Below are positions 37,155-46,327 of a stretch of DNA of 64,000 nucleotides, piece after piece. The stretch covers positions 186,001-250,000 of the forward strand of contig JAHLKX010000004.1 of NCBI GenBank assembly GCA_020444515.1. Direction: 5' to 3'. Source of the stretch: Bacteroidota bacterium. Lineage in GTDB: Bacteria > Bacteroidota > Bacteroidia > Bacteroidales > JAADJA01. The notes under the pieces were generated by a model. The model did no database searches, was not told the origin of the DNA, and saw nothing but the letters and a program-made list of their open reading frames with translations. Every line of letters begins with the position of its first letter. The first letter of the stretch is position 1. The translations under genes were made by a program, and so were the position numbers.

Positions 37155-38459
37155 ATGGCATCATTTGAAATTACAGGAGGTAAAAAATTATCCGGAGAAA
37201 TTATTCCACAGGGTGCTAAAAATGAAGCCCTGCAGATATTGTGTGCAACTTTGCTAACCAGTGAAGAAGTAACCATTAGCAATATCCCCGACATTCGCGA
37301 TGTGAATAAGCTCATGGAATTACTCAGCGAACTTGGTGTAACAATCACTAAAAAAAGCAAAGAAACGTATACATTCAAGGCTGATAATATCAACCTTGAC
37401 TACCTCAAAACTGATGAATTCATTAAAAAGGGAAGCAGCCTGCGCGGAAGCATCATGATCATTGGGCCTTTGCTTGCACGGTTTAAAAAAGCGTATATGC
37501 CGCAGCCTGGCGGGGATAAAATCGGACGGCGCCGGCTCGATACACACTTTATGGGATTTCAGAAACTGGGAGCGGAATTGAATTATCATCGCAAGGATAA
37601 ACGATTTAATATTGAGGCCAGCAAACTTTCAGGGAGCTACATGTTGCTGGATGAAGCTTCGGTAACCGGTACCGCCAATATTGTGATGGCAGCTGTGATG
37701 GCCAAAGGAACCACGACCATTTTTAACGCAGCCTGCGAACCATACCTGGTACAGCTTTGTGAGATGCTCAACCGCATGGGGGCAAAAATAAACGGCGTGG
37801 GGTCCAACCTGTTGACCATTGAAGGGGTAGACAAACTGGGGGGCACTAAACACCAGCTCTTGCCGGATATGATCGAGATCGGGAGTTTTATCGGAATGGC
37901 AGCCATGACCAATTCATCCATCACCATTAAAAATGTGAACTACCAGGCACTGGGTATTATACCGGAAGTCTTCCGCCGACTGGGTATCGCCATTGAACGC
38001 AAAGGAGATGATCTCCATATCCCGGAGCAAAAGAGTTACGAAGTAGAAACTTTTATGGATGGCAGCATCATGACCATTGCAGATGCACCCTGGCCCGGCT
38101 TCACTCCCGACCTGATCAGTATAGCCCTGGTGACTGCCACCCAGGCAAAAGGCAGCGTACTCATCCATCAAAAAATGTTTGAAAGCCGGTTATTTTTCGT
38201 TGATAAGCTCATTGATATGGGTGCCCAGATCATTCTTTGTGATCCACACAGGGCAACGGTTATAGGCCTCAACAGGGCCTACCCGCTCCGTGGCATTCGC
38301 ATGTCATCACCCGATATCCGGGCAGGGGTTGCCTTGTTAATAGCTGCCCTGTCGGCAGAAGGGACCAGCATCATCGATAACATTGATCAAATTGACCGGG
38401 GTTACCAAAATATTGACAAACGGCTTCGACAACTGGGTGCCGATATCCGAAGGATTTAA
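37155..38459 (+). CDS. murA: UDP-N-acetylglucosamine 1-carboxyvinyltransferase
   Basis: The 434-aa enzyme transfers enolpyruvate from PEP to UDP-GlcNAc, the first committed step of peptidoglycan synthesis. It shows the two inverse alpha/beta domains of the family: ITGGKKLSGEIIPQGAKNEA with the substrate Lys and Asn, SLRGSIMIIGPLLARF, MPQPGGDKIGRRRLDTHFMG and DPHRATVIGL with the C-terminal RAGVALLIAALSAEG. The active-site loop normally reads PGGCxIG; here it is PGGDKIG, with Asp at residue 121 (codon 37515-37517). MurA enzymes with Asp at this place, as in mycobacteria and Borrelia, are active but insensitive to fosfomycin. Length is normal. Confidence 0.96.
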   Translation: MASFEITGGKKLSGEIIPQGAKNEALQILCATLLTSEEVTISNIPDIRDVNKLMELLSELGVTITKKSKETYTFKADNINLDYLKTDEFIKKGSSLRGSIMIIGPLLARFKKAYMPQPGGDKIGRRRLDTHFMGFQKLGAELNYHRKDKRFNIEASKLSGSYMLLDEASVTGTANIVMAAVMAKGTTTIFNAACEPYLVQLCEMLNRMGAKINGVGSNLLTIEGVDKLGGTKHQLLPDMIEIGSFIGMAAMTNSSITIKNVNYQALGIIPEVFRRLGIAIERKGDDLHIPEQKSYEVETFMDGSIMTIADAPWPGFTPDLISIALVTATQAKGSVLIHQKMFESRLFFVDKLIDMGAQIILCDPHRATVIGLNRAYPLRGIRMSSPDIRAGVALLIAALSAEGTSIIDNIDQIDRGYQNIDKRLRQLGADIRRI

Positions 38460-38613
38460 GGAGTTATCCCCATCTAATAAATTGGTTTTCAACAATTGTT
38501 TATAATTTATTCCGGACGCTTAATCCCTGAAAAAAACCAATACCTGTATCTTTACAAACCGGATTTCTATTTCCGGAAGAAGTATTTGTTAATTACGTAA
38601 ACCGCATATTTAT

Positions 38614-39900
38614 ATGGTAAATGTTTTATTGATTGGCGGTGGCGGCCGTGAACATGCCCTCACCTGGAAAATGGTTCAAAGCAGTAAAATCGGACAACTG
38701 TATATTGCACCCGGAAATGCGGGTACAGGTAAAATCGGCATCAATGTCACCATCGATTTTAATGATATGAGGGCTGTAAAAACATTCGTGCTACTGCATA
38801 AGATCGATATGGTGATCGTAGGTCCGGAAGCCCCCCTGGTAGATGGTATTCATGATCGCTTTCTTGCCGATGATGACCTTAAACTCATTCCGGTCATCGG
38901 ACCATGTAAACAGGGTGCCATGCTGGAAGGCAGTAAAGATTTTGCCAATGCCTTTATGAAAAAATATGGGATACCCACCGCAGATTACAAAACTTTCACC
39001 AAAGATACCCTATCAGATGGCCTGTTATACCTGGCCAGCAAAAATCCACCTTATGTGCTCAAGGCAGATGGCCTCGCTGCCGGAAAAGGTGTATTGATAT
39101 TGAATGAACTTGAAGAGGCTCAATCGGAGCTCAAGGCAATGCTGGAAGAGGCCAAGTTCGGATCCGCTTCCCGTAAGGTAATCATTGAAGATTTCCTGGA
39201 TGGAATTGAACTTTCGGTTTTTGTATTGACCGATGGAAAATCCTATGTAATACTGCCTGAAGCAAAAGATTATAAAAGGATTGGAGAAGGAGATACCGGC
39301 TTGAATACAGGTGGAATGGGATCCATTTCTCCGGTTGCATTTGCCGATAAATCTTTCATGCAAAAAATTGAAAGGAAAATCATTAAACCAACCATTGAAG
39401 GCTTACGTAAAGAAAAAATTGAATACAAAGGTTTCATTTTCTTTGGGCTGATCAAGGTAAAGGATGAACCTTATGTGATTGAATACAATGTCCGCATGGG
39501 AGATCCGGAAGCAGAGTCGGTGATCCCCAGAATCAAGTCGGACATCATGGATCTGTTCACTGGCATAGCAGAAGGAACCCTGGCACAAAAAACCATTGAC
39601 ATCGATCCTCGTCATACCGCAGCCGTATTTCTGGTTTCGGGTGGTTATCCGGAAGCCTACGAGAAAGGTTATGTCATCAACGGATTGGATCAGGTGGATG
39701 ACTGCATTCTGTTTCATGCCGGCACCAAATCAGAAGAACCCAATGGAGAGGTTAAGACCAACGGTGGACGGGTACTTGCGGTGTGTTCATATGGTGAAAA
39801 CATGGAAGAAGCACTTAAGACCGCCTATAAAAATGCGGAAAAAATCCACTTTAAAGACATCTATTATCGAAAAGACCTCGGTTTCGACCTGAACGCCTGA
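38614..39900 (+). CDS. purD: Phosphoribosylamine-glycine ligase (GAR synthetase)
   Basis: The 428-aa ATP-grasp enzyme makes glycinamide ribonucleotide in the second step of purine synthesis. The start MVNVLLIGGGGREHALTWK, IAPGNAGTG and MVIVGPEAPLVDGI are the N-domain motifs. The ATP-grasp part has YVLKADGLAAGKGVLI, EDFLDGIELSVFVLTDGK, TGLNTGGMGSISPV and YNVRMGDPEAESVIPRI with the metal-binding Glu and Asn. It closes with RVLAVCSYGE in the C domain. Length and order are usual. It is followed 44 bp later by the DUF6427-like gene, so a purD-membrane protein-rnhB transcript is likely. Confidence 0.96.
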   Translation: MVNVLLIGGGGREHALTWKMVQSSKIGQLYIAPGNAGTGKIGINVTIDFNDMRAVKTFVLLHKIDMVIVGPEAPLVDGIHDRFLADDDLKLIPVIGPCKQGAMLEGSKDFANAFMKKYGIPTADYKTFTKDTLSDGLLYLASKNPPYVLKADGLAAGKGVLILNELEEAQSELKAMLEEAKFGSASRKVIIEDFLDGIELSVFVLTDGKSYVILPEAKDYKRIGEGDTGLNTGGMGSISPVAFADKSFMQKIERKIIKPTIEGLRKEKIEYKGFIFFGLIKVKDEPYVIEYNVRMGDPEAESVIPRIKSDIMDLFTGIAEGTLAQKTIDIDPRHTAAVFLVSGGYPEAYEKGYVINGLDQVDDCILFHAGTKSEEPNGEVKTNGGRVLAVCSYGENMEEALKTAYKNAEKIHFKDIYYRKDLGFDLNA

Positions 39901-39944
39901 TCCTAAAAAACATCAGTCGGCATGGTAAAAGTGAATGTATAAAT

Positions 39945-40946
39945 ATGATTATACGCTTTTTTAAAACGAGCTATCCCCTGCAGTACTTTGTGCTGCTGAT
40001 GATTTCACTGGCATTGTGGTTTCCTGCCTTCCTGGCTGCAGATAACCACCCAGTGTTGATCAATGGTATGATTGCTCCAGGGTACGACCTTTTGAATAGC
40101 CTAGTCCCCATTCATTCACTGGGTGGAACCATCCTTGGCTTTACCATTTTGCTGGGCACTGCACTGTTGTTTAACTTTATCCTCGAACGACATGACCTGA
40201 CACCGCGGAACTCTTTGCTTCCAGCGGTTATTTATGTTCTTTTTACAAGCTTTCGACCTGAGTTCCTGTGGCTTCACCCGGCCATGATCCCTGCCTTTCT
40301 TATCCTTTTAGCCCTTTCCAATATCATGGAAATATACAATATTGAAGAGGCATACAAACAAGTATTCAATGCTGGAGCTTTGATAGCCCTCGCTTCTTTC
40401 TTTTCTTTCGAGACACTCTTTTTTCTACTTTTTGTTTACTTCTGCTATATGGTATTCCGCATTTACCATTGGCGAGAATGGATCATCGCCCCCATCGGTT
40501 TTATAACCATGTATATGTTTTTATGCGTATTTTTTTTCTGGCAGGACCGATTGGGAGATGTCTTCAACCATTATGCTCAGTTTTTTGCAGATATCCGGTT
40601 GATGCGTCTGCCTGCTAATTTCAGCTTACTGAGCCTGATTTTAACAGCCGGTTTGGTAATATTGGGTTTGTGGTCACTTTTAAAGATTGCTTCCAGTTAC
40701 AGTGAAAATATATTGGTAATCAGAAAGCAAATATCAGGTATGTTGTGGTTCTCCCTTACGACCTTGATCATTACTTTTATTTCCGGGAGTTCGGCTGCTT
40801 ACACGCAGTTATTTGTTATGACGGGCCTGGCATTGATAGCCAGCATTAGCCTGTCCCAAATCAAAAGGGTGTTCTGGATGGAGATCATCCTTGGTTTGAT
40901 GTTGTTGTTATCCCTGATCAATAATTATACGATGCTGATATCTTAG
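39945..40946 (+). CDS. DUF6427-like integral membrane protein
   Basis: The 333-aa protein begins [20 protein letters not shown] and has about nine to ten membrane helices with short loops. The first extracytoplasmic loop contains [14 protein letters not shown], and helices near 50-75 ([20 protein letters not shown]) and 135-155 follow. Near 165-180 is [13 protein letters not shown], a conserved aromatic-basic loop in this group. The layout matches the Bacteroidota family DUF6427, which is often found next to purD or rnhB. No transport or catalytic motif is visible and I propose no function. It sits 7 bp before rnhB, so the two are co-transcribed. Confidence 0.78.
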   Translation: MIIRFFKTSYPLQYFVLLMISLALWFPAFLAADNHPVLINGMIAPGYDLLNSLVPIHSLGGTILGFTILLGTALLFNFILERHDLTPRNSLLPAVIYVLFTSFRPEFLWLHPAMIPAFLILLALSNIMEIYNIEEAYKQVFNAGALIALASFFSFETLFFLLFVYFCYMVFRIYHWREWIIAPIGFITMYMFLCVFFFWQDRLGDVFNHYAQFFADIRLMRLPANFSLLSLILTAGLVILGLWSLLKIASSYSENILVIRKQISGMLWFSLTTLIITFISGSSAAYTQLFVMTGLALIASISLSQIKRVFWMEIILGLMLLLSLINNYTMLIS

Positions 40947-40953
40947 GATTACT

Positions 40954-41553
40954 ATGCTTGACGGAAATTTCTCAAAGATAAAACCGGAAGCCGGTTGTGA
41001 TGAAGCAGGAAGAGGATGCCTTGCGGGACCGGTAACTGCAGCGGCAGTTATTCTTCCTGACGACTTTCATCATCCATTGCTCAACGATTCAAAACAGGTG
41101 GGAGAAAAGCAACGAAATCAATTGCGCCTTGAGATTGAAAAAGCAGCCCTTGCCTGGGCTGTTGCATTTGTAGACAATGCTATGATCGATGAGATCAACA
41201 TCCTCAATGCCGCTATTCTGGCTATGCACAAAGCCATTGAAAAATTAACCATCCGTCCTGCATACCTGATCATTGATGGAAACAGATTTAAACCCTTCCA
41301 GGATATACCACACGCCTGTATCATCAAAGGAGACGGTAAATACAAAGCCATTGCAGCCGCTTCGATTTTAGCCAAAACTCACCGCGACGAATACATGCAG
41401 AAAATTCACAACCAGTACCCTGTTTATAACTGGCAGGCGAATAAAGGATATCCTACCAGGGAACACCGATTGGCCTTATCCGAGCATGGTGTTTGCCAGT
41501 GGCATCGCAAAAGTTTCAGATTGTATGAACAGTTAAAATTCAGCTTTGAATGA
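40954..41553 (+). CDS. rnhB: Ribonuclease HII
   Basis: The 199-aa enzyme cleaves the RNA strand of RNA-DNA hybrids, including single misincorporated ribonucleotides. [15 protein letters not shown] holds the catalytic Asp and Glu pair, [18 protein letters not shown] follows, then [10 protein letters not shown] with another catalytic Asp, [21 protein letters not shown] and a final [20 protein letters not shown], in the standard order of type 2 RNases H. Length is normal for the family. The gene starts 7 bp after the membrane protein gene. Confidence 0.95.
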   Translation: MLDGNFSKIKPEAGCDEAGRGCLAGPVTAAAVILPDDFHHPLLNDSKQVGEKQRNQLRLEIEKAALAWAVAFVDNAMIDEINILNAAILAMHKAIEKLTIRPAYLIIDGNRFKPFQDIPHACIIKGDGKYKAIAAASILAKTHRDEYMQKIHNQYPVYNWQANKGYPTREHRLALSEHGVCQWHRKSFRLYEQLKFSFE

Positions 41554-41605
41554 TCAGAACGAAGTGAAATTTTTCTTATATTGTCACTTTCCGTTATGAA
41601 ACAGC

Positions 41606-42337
41606 ATGTTTAAATACTCATCGTTTTTTACGTTAATAACCCTGGCTATGATTTGGAATAATTCAGGGGCCCAGCAATCCGGGGGTGAAACTTCAGAAAC
41701 CTATACCCGGCAAAGGACACAAATGGTCAAAGAACAGATCATCAGACGGGGAATCAGCGACCCGAATGTGATCAGGGCCATGATGACGGTTCCCCGACAT
41801 CTATTCGTTGATGAAGAAGACCGGAATGAAGCTTACGAGGATCACCCCATTGGTATCGGTGAGGGCCAAACCATTTCCCAACCATACATTGTGGCTTTTA
41901 TGACAGAAGTGCTCAAACCTGACAGCACCATGCGGGTTCTCGAGATAGGGACCGGATCGGGATACCAGGCCGCCATCCTGGCTGAACTGTGCGATAGTGT
42001 ATTCACCATTGAAGTGTTTGAATCTCTGGGTGAAAAGGCAAAGCGATTGTTTTCATCCATGGAATATCACAATATACAAGTGAAGGTTGGTGATGGTTAT
42101 CTGGGGTGGGCAGAAAAAGCCCCTTTTGATGCCATTATCGTAACATGTGCTCCCACCCACATCCCTGAGCCCCTGAAGAAAGAGCTCAAAGAGGGGGCCA
42201 GGATGATCATTCCGGTGGGTAACTTCTACAATCAGGAACTGATCCTTCTGGAGAAAAAAGAAGGAAAATTGATCAGGCAAAATGTGCTTCCTGTCAGATT
42301 TGTTCCCATGATCGATACAAAAGGAAATAAATATTGA
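41606..42337 (+). CDS. pcm: Protein-L-isoaspartate O-methyltransferase with export signal
   Basis: The 243-aa protein has a PCMT domain (about 35-240): MVKEQIIRRGISDPNVIRAM, VPRHLFVDEEDRNEAYED, IGEGQTISQPYIVAFMTEVL and the S-adenosylmethionine loop VLEIGTGSGYQAAILAEL, then VKVGDGYLGWAEKAPFDAII. It methylates isoaspartyl residues in damaged proteins so that they can revert to Asp. In front of it are about 22 residues (MFKYSSFFTLITLAMIWNNS, cleavage near SGAQ) that look like a signal peptide, so this version should act in the periplasm, away from the usual cytoplasmic site. The start at 41606 is the only ATG that gives this signal. Confidence 0.92.
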   Translation: MFKYSSFFTLITLAMIWNNSGAQQSGGETSETYTRQRTQMVKEQIIRRGISDPNVIRAMMTVPRHLFVDEEDRNEAYEDHPIGIGEGQTISQPYIVAFMTEVLKPDSTMRVLEIGTGSGYQAAILAELCDSVFTIEVFESLGEKAKRLFSSMEYHNIQVKVGDGYLGWAEKAPFDAIIVTCAPTHIPEPLKKELKEGARMIIPVGNFYNQELILLEKKEGKLIRQNVLPVRFVPMIDTKGNKY

Positions 42338-42377
42338 ATTTCCTTCCGTTCAAACATCCAACTTGTTTCAATATTTT

Positions 42378-42385
42378 TACATTTG
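42378..42385 (+). promoter_or_regulatory. Candidate -7 box for the C1 peptidase gene
   Basis: TACATTTG matches TAnnTTTG and lies about 100 bp before the ATG at 42487, in the gap after pcm. A TTG upstream is too close to be a normal -33 element. Confidence 0.5.
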
Positions 42386-42486
42386 CATCCTTTGAATAAC
42401 TTATGTTGTCATAAAACTGCATATTTTAAGTTATAAAATTCAATAAATAAATGTCCGGAATCGATTCCGGTAAAAAATTTAAACAC

Positions 42487-43698
42487 ATGAAACAAGCAGT
42501 AATTATCAATTGTCTTCTGGCATTGGTTTTATCCATTGGGATCAATGCTTTTGCACAGGATGAAGGAAAAAGTGAAAAAGAGGGTTTTACCTTCACCATG
42601 ATCAAGGACCTTCCGGTGACACCGGTAAAAAATCAGTATCGTTCCGGCACATGCTGGAGTTTTTCTGGAACATCGTTTCTTGAATCGGAATTATTAAGAA
42701 TGGGGAAAGGTGAATACGACTTGAGCGAAATGTTTGTCGTTCGGCATGCATATGGCGAAAAAGCCACAAAATATGTCCGATTCCAGGGTAATTTTAATTT
42801 TAGCGGTGGCGGTGCCTTTCACGACGTTACGCATGTATATACAACCTATGGAATTGTTCCCGAAGAAGTTTATAGCGGAAAAGTAATCGGCGAGGAAAAT
42901 CACATTCATGGAGAGATGGATGCGGTTACAAAAGCCTATGTTGAAGCAGTTATTAAAAACCGCAACAAAAAGCTGACCCCGGTATGGCACGATGGATTTG
43001 AAGGCATTTTAGATGCCTATTTAGGAGAACTGCCCGAAACTTTTATCTATGAGGGCACCGAATATACCCCGCAATCTTTCGCTCAGGAGCTGGGTCTGAA
43101 CATGGATGATTACGTTGAAATCGGGTCGTACACCCATCATCCGTTTTATGAAAAATTTATACTGGAAGTTCCGGATAACTGGATGTTGGATGAAGTTTAT
43201 AACCTGCCCATGGATGAAATGATGGCGGTTATTGATAATGCCATTGACAATGACTACTCCGTTGCATGGGGTAGCGATGTCAGTGAAAAAGGATTTAGCT
43301 GGAAAAATGGTGTGGCCATTGTTCCTGATGAAGATCTGAATGACCTCAGTGGAACTGAAAAAGAACGCTGGGAAAAACTGACCGATAAAGAGAAAAAAGA
43401 GGCCCTGTACAGCTTTGACGGGCCTGTAAAAGAAAAAACCATCACGCAGGAAATGCGGCAGGAAGCTTTCGACAACTATCAGTCTACCGATGATCATGGC
43501 ATGGAAATTACCGGCACGGCAAAAGACCAGGAAGGCAACCTCTATTATAAAGTGAAAAACTCATGGGGTGAAAAAAATCATATTTACAACGGTTTCTTTT
43601 TTGCATCCAAACCTTTTGTGGAACTTAAAACCATTGATATCATGGTTCACAAAGATGCCATTCCCAAAAATATTCGTGAAAAACTTCATATAAAGTAA
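42487..43698 (+). CDS. Exported C1 family peptidase (aminopeptidase C/bleomycin hydrolase-like)
   Basis: I start at ATG 42487, which gives a proper signal peptide (MKQAVIINCLLALVLSIGIN, cleavage near AFA-QDEG); the ATG at 42451 would put a polar 12-residue tail in front. The 403-aa protein has the papain-fold triad: catalytic Cys in YRSGTCWSFSGTSFLESE (about Cys56), His in DDHGMEITGTAKD and Asn in YYKVKNSWGEKN. Spacing between the Cys and His is long, with the inserted helical region of the bleomycin hydrolase/PepC group. Family members act as aminopeptidases; an exported form would trim peptides in the periplasm. It ends at a strong terminator. Confidence 0.9.
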   Translation: MKQAVIINCLLALVLSIGINAFAQDEGKSEKEGFTFTMIKDLPVTPVKNQYRSGTCWSFSGTSFLESELLRMGKGEYDLSEMFVVRHAYGEKATKYVRFQGNFNFSGGGAFHDVTHVYTTYGIVPEEVYSGKVIGEENHIHGEMDAVTKAYVEAVIKNRNKKLTPVWHDGFEGILDAYLGELPETFIYEGTEYTPQSFAQELGLNMDDYVEIGSYTHHPFYEKFILEVPDNWMLDEVYNLPMDEMMAVIDNAIDNDYSVAWGSDVSEKGFSWKNGVAIVPDEDLNDLSGTEKERWEKLTDKEKKEALYSFDGPVKEKTITQEMRQEAFDNYQSTDDHGMEITGTAKDQEGNLYYKVKNSWGEKNHIYNGFFFASKPFVELKTIDIMVHKDAIPKNIREKLHIK

Positions 43699-43728
43699 CC
43701 CTCGTATAAACGCAGGTTGCTGTCGGAT

Positions 43729-43764
43729 AAATCCCTGTAAGTAAAATCTTATGGGGATTTTTTT
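43729..43764 (+). terminator. Rho-independent terminator after the C1 peptidase gene
   Basis: AAATCCC (43729-43735) pairs with GGGATTT (43754-43760) and the second arm runs into a T-tract to 43764. It starts about 30 bp after the stop. Confidence 0.8.
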
Positions 43765-43856
43765 AACCGAATAAAAGAAGAAATAAATCATAACCATTCG
43801 CCCGAATTTTCGTTTAAATAGCACTTCAAACTTCAAATTGGTAACGATATTAGGTT

Positions 43857-46058
43857 GTGCATCGTCTTTTCACACTATATATAACACTTCACCTGGCGGT
43901 ATTTTCGTGGGCTGATTCCCAAATCAATCCCGTTTTGATCAAGTCAAAAATCGATAGTCTTGAAAATATCTTATTCAACTCATTAATTTACAATTTATCC
44001 TCCACAGAAAAAACGGACATTTGTATTGCCCTTGCAGACCATTACACCCACATCAATTACGAAAAAACCGTTGAATTTGCCGCACGTTCAATGATCCTGG
44101 CCGAGGAAATGGGTGATAGCGAATACATCACTGAGTCACTCAATTTGCTCACCAAAGCCTACTTCAAACTGGATAATTACGATAAATCCATTGAATATGC
44201 CACCCGGTTGTATAATATCCACAATACCAACAATGAAGAACTTGAGGCCGGCAAAGCTTTGAAGCAGGTTGCTTCGAGCTACTATGGCCTGAGTAAATTT
44301 ATTGAAGCCAAAAATTATTACAACCGTGCATTGGATATTTTCAAAAAACACCAGTATTTTGAAGGGATTGCGCAAACCCTGGGTGAAATAGCCAGAATAC
44401 TGGGACATTGGGGAGAATATGATGAAGCATTGAGCAAACACCAGGAAGCCCTCAAGTTTTATGAAGAAATTGGGGATGATGTGGGCATAGCAGAGGCCTA
44501 CACCGGAATGGGCATGATCTATGAAGAGCTGGGAAATCATGAAAATGCTTTTGATCATTACCGGAAAAGCCTTGAAATTTATGAAGATCTTGGGCAAACC
44601 TATGACATCGTAAATCTCACCCTGCATATTGGCGACATCTATCTTCAGAAAAAATTATTTGACAAGGCACTGGAATATTATTTCAAAGCCGATGAAATAG
44701 GCCGTGAAATCAATAATAAAAAACTCAAAGCCATCGCACTGAGCAACATTGGTGAAGCGTATAACCTCAAAGGGGATTATTTAAAAGCACTGGATTATCA
44801 GCAAAGGTCACTCACTTTGAAAGAGGAGATTGGAGATAAAATGCGGCTGGCCATTACTTATACCGAAATGGGATTGATTTATAGCAATGTGGAAGAATAC
44901 GACAAATCTCTGGACTATTTATATAAAGGGTTGCGCATGGCAGAAGAACTCAATTTCATTTACCAGATCAATAAGTCCCACAAATCACTATCAGAAGTTT
45001 ACGAAAAGATTGGGAACGAAAAACTTGCACTCGAAAACTACAAACAATATATTGAAGGCCGGGATAGGATCTTCACCGAAGAGAGCAAACAAACCATTGC
45101 CGAACTGCAGGCAAAGTATCAATTGGAAAGGAAAGAAAAGGAAAACGAAAGACTGCGACATAGTCAGCAGCTCATTGGTGCGCGTGTTAAAAATCAACAA
45201 TTGATGATCGGGTTTGTGTTGTTCATTTTGTTGGGCTCTTTTGTCCTGTCGCTGATCCTCCATGGCAGGTATCAGCAAAACCAAAAGCTGAACATCCAGC
45301 TATCATTGAAAAACAAACAGGTGGAAGAACAACGAAAAAACATGGTATCACTCAATGCCGAATTGAAAGATGCCAACAATACGAAAGATAAATTCTTTTC
45401 CATTGTGGCCCACGATCTTAAAAATCCTTTCAATTCGTTACTGATGTTATCAAGACTCTTACTCGATGATTACGACTCATTTACCAATGAAGAACGGAAA
45501 CAATTTATCAGTCAGATCAATTCGTCGGCTGAGAATACCTATTCGCTCCTCGAAAACCTTCTGGATTGGGCCAGAACACAATCGGGTAAATCTGAAATTA
45601 TTAAGGAAAAGATCAACCTGTCGCGCCTGTCCGAGGAGGCCATTAAAGTGCTTCAACCGGTTGCCAGGGGTAAAAAGATCACGATCAGTTCCGATGTCCC
45701 AACTCACCTGACCGCTTTTGCCGACAGGAACATGATCGCCACGGTCTTCCTGAATCTGGTTTCCAATGCCGTGAAATTTACGCCGCAGAAAGGTACGATT
45801 GAAGTTTTGGCCTGTGAAAAAAACAACCACATCGAAGTAGAAATCAACGATTCAGGCGTAGGTATTTCTGATAAAAACATCCCCAAGCTGTTTAAACCGG
45901 ATGAAAAGTTTTATACCGAAGGAACCGAAAAAGAAAAAGGAACGGGTTTGGGACTGATTTTGTGTAAAGAGTTCATCGAGAAAAATGAAGGGGAGATATG
46001 GGTTGAAAGCCAGGAAGGCGCAGGTAGCCAGTTCTGTTTCTCTTTGCCCAAATCATAA
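43857..46058 (+). CDS. TPR-repeat sensor histidine kinase
   Basis: Translation probably starts at GTG 43857, giving a signal-like opening MHRLFTLYITLHLAVFSWAD; no ATG gives a full-length frame. The 733-aa protein has about eight tetratricopeptide repeats (residues about 60-410; for example YDEALSKHQEALKFYEEIGD and NHENAFDHYRKSLEIYEDLG), then a coiled coil, one membrane helix (about 449-469, MIGFVLFILLGSFVLSLILH), a second coiled coil and a HisKA domain with FFSIVAHDLKNPFNSLLMLS (phospho-acceptor His about 519). The HATPase_c domain has FLNLVSNAVKF (N box), DSGVGISDKNI (G1) and EKEKGTGLGLILCKEF (G2). TPRs in the periplasm would sense a protein or peptide. There is no adjacent response regulator, so its partner is unknown. 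Confidence 0.92.
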   Translation: MHRLFTLYITLHLAVFSWADSQINPVLIKSKIDSLENILFNSLIYNLSSTEKTDICIALADHYTHINYEKTVEFAARSMILAEEMGDSEYITESLNLLTKAYFKLDNYDKSIEYATRLYNIHNTNNEELEAGKALKQVASSYYGLSKFIEAKNYYNRALDIFKKHQYFEGIAQTLGEIARILGHWGEYDEALSKHQEALKFYEEIGDDVGIAEAYTGMGMIYEELGNHENAFDHYRKSLEIYEDLGQTYDIVNLTLHIGDIYLQKKLFDKALEYYFKADEIGREINNKKLKAIALSNIGEAYNLKGDYLKALDYQQRSLTLKEEIGDKMRLAITYTEMGLIYSNVEEYDKSLDYLYKGLRMAEELNFIYQINKSHKSLSEVYEKIGNEKLALENYKQYIEGRDRIFTEESKQTIAELQAKYQLERKEKENERLRHSQQLIGARVKNQQLMIGFVLFILLGSFVLSLILHGRYQQNQKLNIQLSLKNKQVEEQRKNMVSLNAELKDANNTKDKFFSIVAHDLKNPFNSLLMLSRLLLDDYDSFTNEERKQFISQINSSAENTYSLLENLLDWARTQSGKSEIIKEKINLSRLSEEAIKVLQPVARGKKITISSDVPTHLTAFADRNMIATVFLNLVSNAVKFTPQKGTIEVLACEKNNHIEVEINDSGVGISDKNIPKLFKPDEKFYTEGTEKEKGTGLGLILCKEFIEKNEGEIWVESQEGAGSQFCFSLPKS

Positions 46059-46110
46059 TTTGAGTTTATTCTAAATTATCCATTTTAATTTTTCAGATCA
46101 ATTTATCGAT

Positions 46111-46118
46111 TATCTTTG
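46111..46118 (+). promoter_or_regulatory. Candidate -7 box of the riboflavin operon
   Basis: TATCTTTG is an exact TAnnTTTG match 13 bp before the first paired base of the FMN riboswitch, so transcription would start near 46124, just where a riboswitch leader should begin. This placement makes it more convincing than the box alone. Confidence 0.6.
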
Positions 46119-46130
46119 TGCCATTGATAT

Positions 46131-46327
46131 TTCTTCGGGGCAGGGTGATGCCGATTTGAGGCAAATTCCCGACCGGCGGTAAAAGTCCGCGACTCCGTCA
46201 GATGACGGACTGAACCGGTGAAATTCCGGTGCCGACAGTAAAGTCTGGATAGGAGAAGGAGTATCGACCAATACTGCTGTATGGTTGAATTGTAGTTGCC
46301 CCGAAGTATCCTCTGAGGGGTTTTTTT
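46131..46327 (+). ncRNA. FMN riboswitch (RFN element) with terminator/antiterminator platform
   Basis: The leader carries all the hallmark RFN segments in order: CTTCGGGGCAGGGTG (46133-46147), ATTCCCGACCGGCGGT, AAGTCCGCGA, GGACTGAACCGGTGAAATTC, CGGTGCCGACAGTAAAGTCT and GGATAGGAGAAGG up to 46260. The P2 stem is lengthened between 46146 and 46165, which is a normal variable part. The element binds flavin mononucleotide and precedes ribD, so it gives feedback control of the operon. CTTCGGGGCA (46133-46142), which includes the aptamer's 5' core, is an exact 10-base complement of TGCCCCGAAG (46297-46306). The latter contains the 5' arm of the terminator at 46299-46327, so one strand can pair in the aptamer or in an antiterminator, but not both. 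Confidence 0.93.
46299..46327 (+). terminator. Riboswitch terminator hairpin
   Basis: CCCC (46299-46302) can pair with GGGG (46317-46320), or a smaller CCTC/GGGG hairpin can form at 46310-46320; either is followed by seven Ts that run straight into the ATG of ribD at 46328. With FMN bound, the aptamer keeps 46133-46142 away and the terminator can form. Because the T-run touches the start codon, the hairpin may also hide the ribosome site. Confidence 0.55.
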
